From: Sporothrix humicola
Taxonomy: Eukaryota; Ascomycota; Sordariomycetes; Ophiostomatales; Ophiostomataceae
Direction: 5' to 3'
Length of the DNA: 64,000 nucleotides
Assembly (NCBI GenBank): GCA_021396245.1
Contig: WNYE01000001.1
Span: 1,054,001 to 1,118,000, forward strand
Shown here: piece after piece, positions 61,444 through 64,000 of the stretch
How positions within the stretch are numbered: the stretch's first letter is position 1
How the letters are laid out: every line of letters starts with the position of its first letter
Notes under the pieces: generated by a model
The model's input: only the letters and a program-made list of their open reading frames with translations
Database searches by the model: none
What the model was told of the DNA's origin: nothing
Made by a program: the position numbers and the translations under genes

Positions 61444-63346
61444 TTAGACATTCTAGCCACCCTGCCTAGTAAAATGTCCGTAGGACAGCCATAACGGAGT
61501 ATCTTTACGTAGGAAAAGAGGGGTCTGGACACGATGTGTGGCGTCTAATTTCCCCAGACTTTTATCTACCCAAATACAGCATGGCCAGCCCTGTAATACT
61601 ACTGAAAAGAGGCAAACAACGGAACAGCTGGCGGAACCACGCCGAATTAATGGGTCACTCACCTCACTTTCATAACCACCTCTTTCATTTTCCCTCTTAT
61701 TGATGAGGAGGCGGCGGTATCTTTTCTTTCAATATTATTTTTTACACACTTTCTCTCTTGACAGCCCTATTTTATCCTGTGTCGAATTCTTCTACTTTGT
61801 TGGGGGCCGCTTCTGCCGTTTTGCCTTTTGTTTTTCGATTTCCATTTTCTCTTTCTTTTCTTTCCTTCTTTTCAAGACAATTGCAGCACCCCCTGCATCT
61901 TCGGCTTGCCTCAGCCTAACCAACTGAAAAGAGATACAGAGATACGTCGTACTCCGTCCTCTTCTTTTGGCTGCAGAATCGAGACACACCACACCTCATT
62001 CTCCGAAAAAGCCACAACTGCAGGAGGTGTGGAGCTAGACGAGAGGGAAAGAAAAAAAGAAAAGAGACCAAGGACAAGAGAAAGAGGTGCAGGTCGAGCC
62101 ATACCGTCTTTGCACTTATTATTCACTGGGCCAGCCAGTATTTGGCAGGTTTTGCCACGGGATGCCGCGAGTGTGTCTCAAATAGATGTCGGCGGAAGAA
62201 GAAAAGAAAGGGAAAAAGAAAGGGCTTTGTAACAAATACATCATGAAACAGCGATGTCCTTTTTGTTTCCTCTTTCTCGGTTGATGTTCCGAAAAAAGAA
62301 AGAGAAAAAGGAAATATTCTACTTTTATCAGTTGGCGAGATCAAGATCTTTCAGCTGTGCAACACCGAACCACATACAGCAGGTCCCAAAAGAGATGCAA
62401 AGTAGCTGCTGTTTTTGTATCGCTCGTGAGCTGTCGTCCACAATACTCATTTTCTACCTTCCTGCTACAGTTTGACAAGTGTTGCGGCTGACACTCACTC
62501 CCGTATCGTGGGTCTCTTTCTGTATTCGTGTTCGATGTACGCATGAAAACGTAATATTTTGCTCTCCAATACTTATTTCGCTCCAGCTCGCCAACTAGGC
62601 TAGGTCTGGCCTAATCGGCCGCTGCTCCGGTAAGCTCGCCCTTTTTGCGGGTTCTTCCCTTTTGTCCTAGTTATTTCTATGTCGTACGACACACACGACT
62701 TCATTCAGGATGTATTCCGAAGCCTCATTGTTAATTACTTTCCTTTGAGCTCAACGCTTTTTTCCTTCAACAAAGAAAAAAAAAAAGCCACGCACCTCTT
62801 TGCTTCACATGACGTTTTTCTGGATTGCCCCAAAGACATACACATGGCAATGGCCGGAAATTGGGCCCGCCAAAATAGTTCTTATTGAAAGAAGCTCGTC
62901 TTTTTGGGGATACATCTGCCGCCAGGCCACACGATTTCCCCATCCGTGTGTCACTCATGTAAAAGTTGGTAGCTGACGGCAGACGAAAAGTAGGAAGTAT
63001 TGCCGACTACTGTTGAACCGCCAATTGATCGTCACGCACGATGTTCAAATACGGCATACGATCTCAACAACATCTGTCAAGTACTCGGAATCGGAACACA
63101 TTTGTTACTAATTAGAACTTCATGACATGTCAAGATTCCGGTAGGAAAGAAAGAAGAAGACAACACAGGGCAGAGGAAGAAGAGGTTGAAGCAATTGGAG
63201 GACATGAAGAACTGGGGAAAACATGGTGGATGGGCGTGGAGATCACCCAGGCGAGATTGTCCAATATTCGGGAAAGAAAATGAATTGAAAATGGACGACT
63301 GGAAGAGGCAATGAATTACAGCGAGATAAACTGAATGAGAACATGT

Positions 63347-63380
<34 letters not shown>

Positions 63381-64000
63381 GAAAATAGCCTGCAGACGGG
63401 AAGTGCGTGACACGGCACAATAGAATAGACACAATCGCAGAAATACGGGGTGCAGCTTGCGGCGTGCAGAACGGTCCAAGCATTCAAAGGCACGACGGGA
63501 AGTCGTCAGGGTGCAGCAGTCCCCGAAAAGTCAATGAAAAATGAAAATAATCAAATTAAGAATATGCAGAATATGCAGAAATAGACGAGACACGGTGAAC
63601 GCAGGAGTAAAAACTGAATCAGCACTGGAGACACAACGGAGACATCTGCAAGTGCGGCAGACGGCTGCAAAGACGGCACAATATTTGAAAATTTGAAAAT
63701 AAAGATTGAAAATGGAGACAACGAAAAAGGGACTGAAAATTTAGACACGGCAGGAAATGGACATGTGTGTGTGCAGCAATACACCGTTGTATGTACGACG
63801 GGCTAATACAGTGCACTTCCGGGTTCCGTATCTTACAACACGGCGTGTTGCTCCAGACACCGGACAGGCTGCCCGACAGTGTGATATCCAACGACAGTGT
63901 TGATACTTTCAAAGGCATATCGTTGATTTGGGCCATTTGTTTCCCCGAATTTCTGCCATTTTTACTGTTTTTGTCTCTTTGTCCACTTGCTCTTTTTCGA
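61444..64000. other. Gene-free interval, part 5, to right edge
   Basis: 2.5 kb with a pyrimidine block (61690-61890), a purine block (62040-62100), a hairpin-rich patch near 62590-62650 followed by a T5 run, and T30 at 63350-63379. No convincing gene is seen up to the window end. Confidence 0.4.
63350..63379. repeat. Homopolymer tract T30
   Basis: 30 consecutive T on the plus strand. Together with T31 (56359), T18 (41920), T17 (26434) and T17 (47279) it is one of five long runs, all of T on this strand. Confidence 0.9.

Noticed and set aside
45917..64000. tRNA, rRNA, CRISPR or complete transposon in the gene-free interval
   Set aside because: I found no T-arm-like signature, rRNA-like stretch, regularly spaced repeat array, long terminal repeat or transposase/reverse-transcriptase motif by eye; a covariance or repeat-library search would be the decisive test.

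Overview
The window reads as nuclear DNA of a filamentous ascomycete (Pezizomycotina, probably a Sordariomycete; the class is inference only). The reasons are GC-rich, C/G-ending codons, mostly intron-poor genes, short introns (about 50-100 bp) with GTRNGT donors and CTAAC or CTGAC branch sites, Zn2Cys6 and four-finger C2H2 regulators, a secreted GH30 glycosidase and pyrimidine-rich leaders. All coordinates come from reading the sequence; no database search was run.

Left part (1-23.4 kb), accessory and catabolic in character. A truncated alpha/beta hydrolase (1-416, minus) lies head to head with a salicylate-hydroxylase-like FAD monooxygenase (1242-2606, plus). A Dal5-like MFS anion transporter (4181-5662) follows. 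Then comes an array of four small paralogous genes on the minus strand (5765-8113), each with a phase-1 intron at the same place. Next are a succinate-semialdehyde dehydrogenase (8475-10055) and a Zn2Cys6 regulator on the same strand (10677-13037), an aminoglycoside-phosphotransferase-fold kinase (13985-15301), and an NCS1 nucleobase permease (15381-17125, minus) head to head with an FMN-dependent NtaA/SnaA/DszA-type monooxygenase (17943-19565). Their shared promoter holds a dense cluster of GATA-factor sites, which points to nitrogen control. A Gfo/Idh/MocA dehydrogenase (20248-21512) and a broken HNH-type gene with two in-frame TAG codons (22066-23361) close this part.

Middle part (23.5-45.9 kb), mostly housekeeping. 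It holds a calpain-family protease, a secreted GH30 glycosidase, a fungal protein with a TupA-like periplasmic-binding fold but no signal peptide, an SBPase-like sugar bisphosphatase, a RING/TRAF zinc-finger protein, the ubiquitin chain-elongation factor E4 (UFD2) and a four-finger C2H2 transcription factor.

Right part (45.9-64 kb). About 18 kb upstream of the C2H2 gene lacks convincing conserved coding sequence. It shows alternating purine-rich and pyrimidine-rich blocks, long poly-T tracts, small tandem repeats and one weak gene candidate near 60.7-61.4 kb. It may be an extended regulatory or non-coding transcribed region.

The observations most worth following are the small-gene array, the GATA-site cluster between permease and monooxygenase, the twice-interrupted HNH gene, the intracellular solute-binding-protein homologue and the large gene-free interval.
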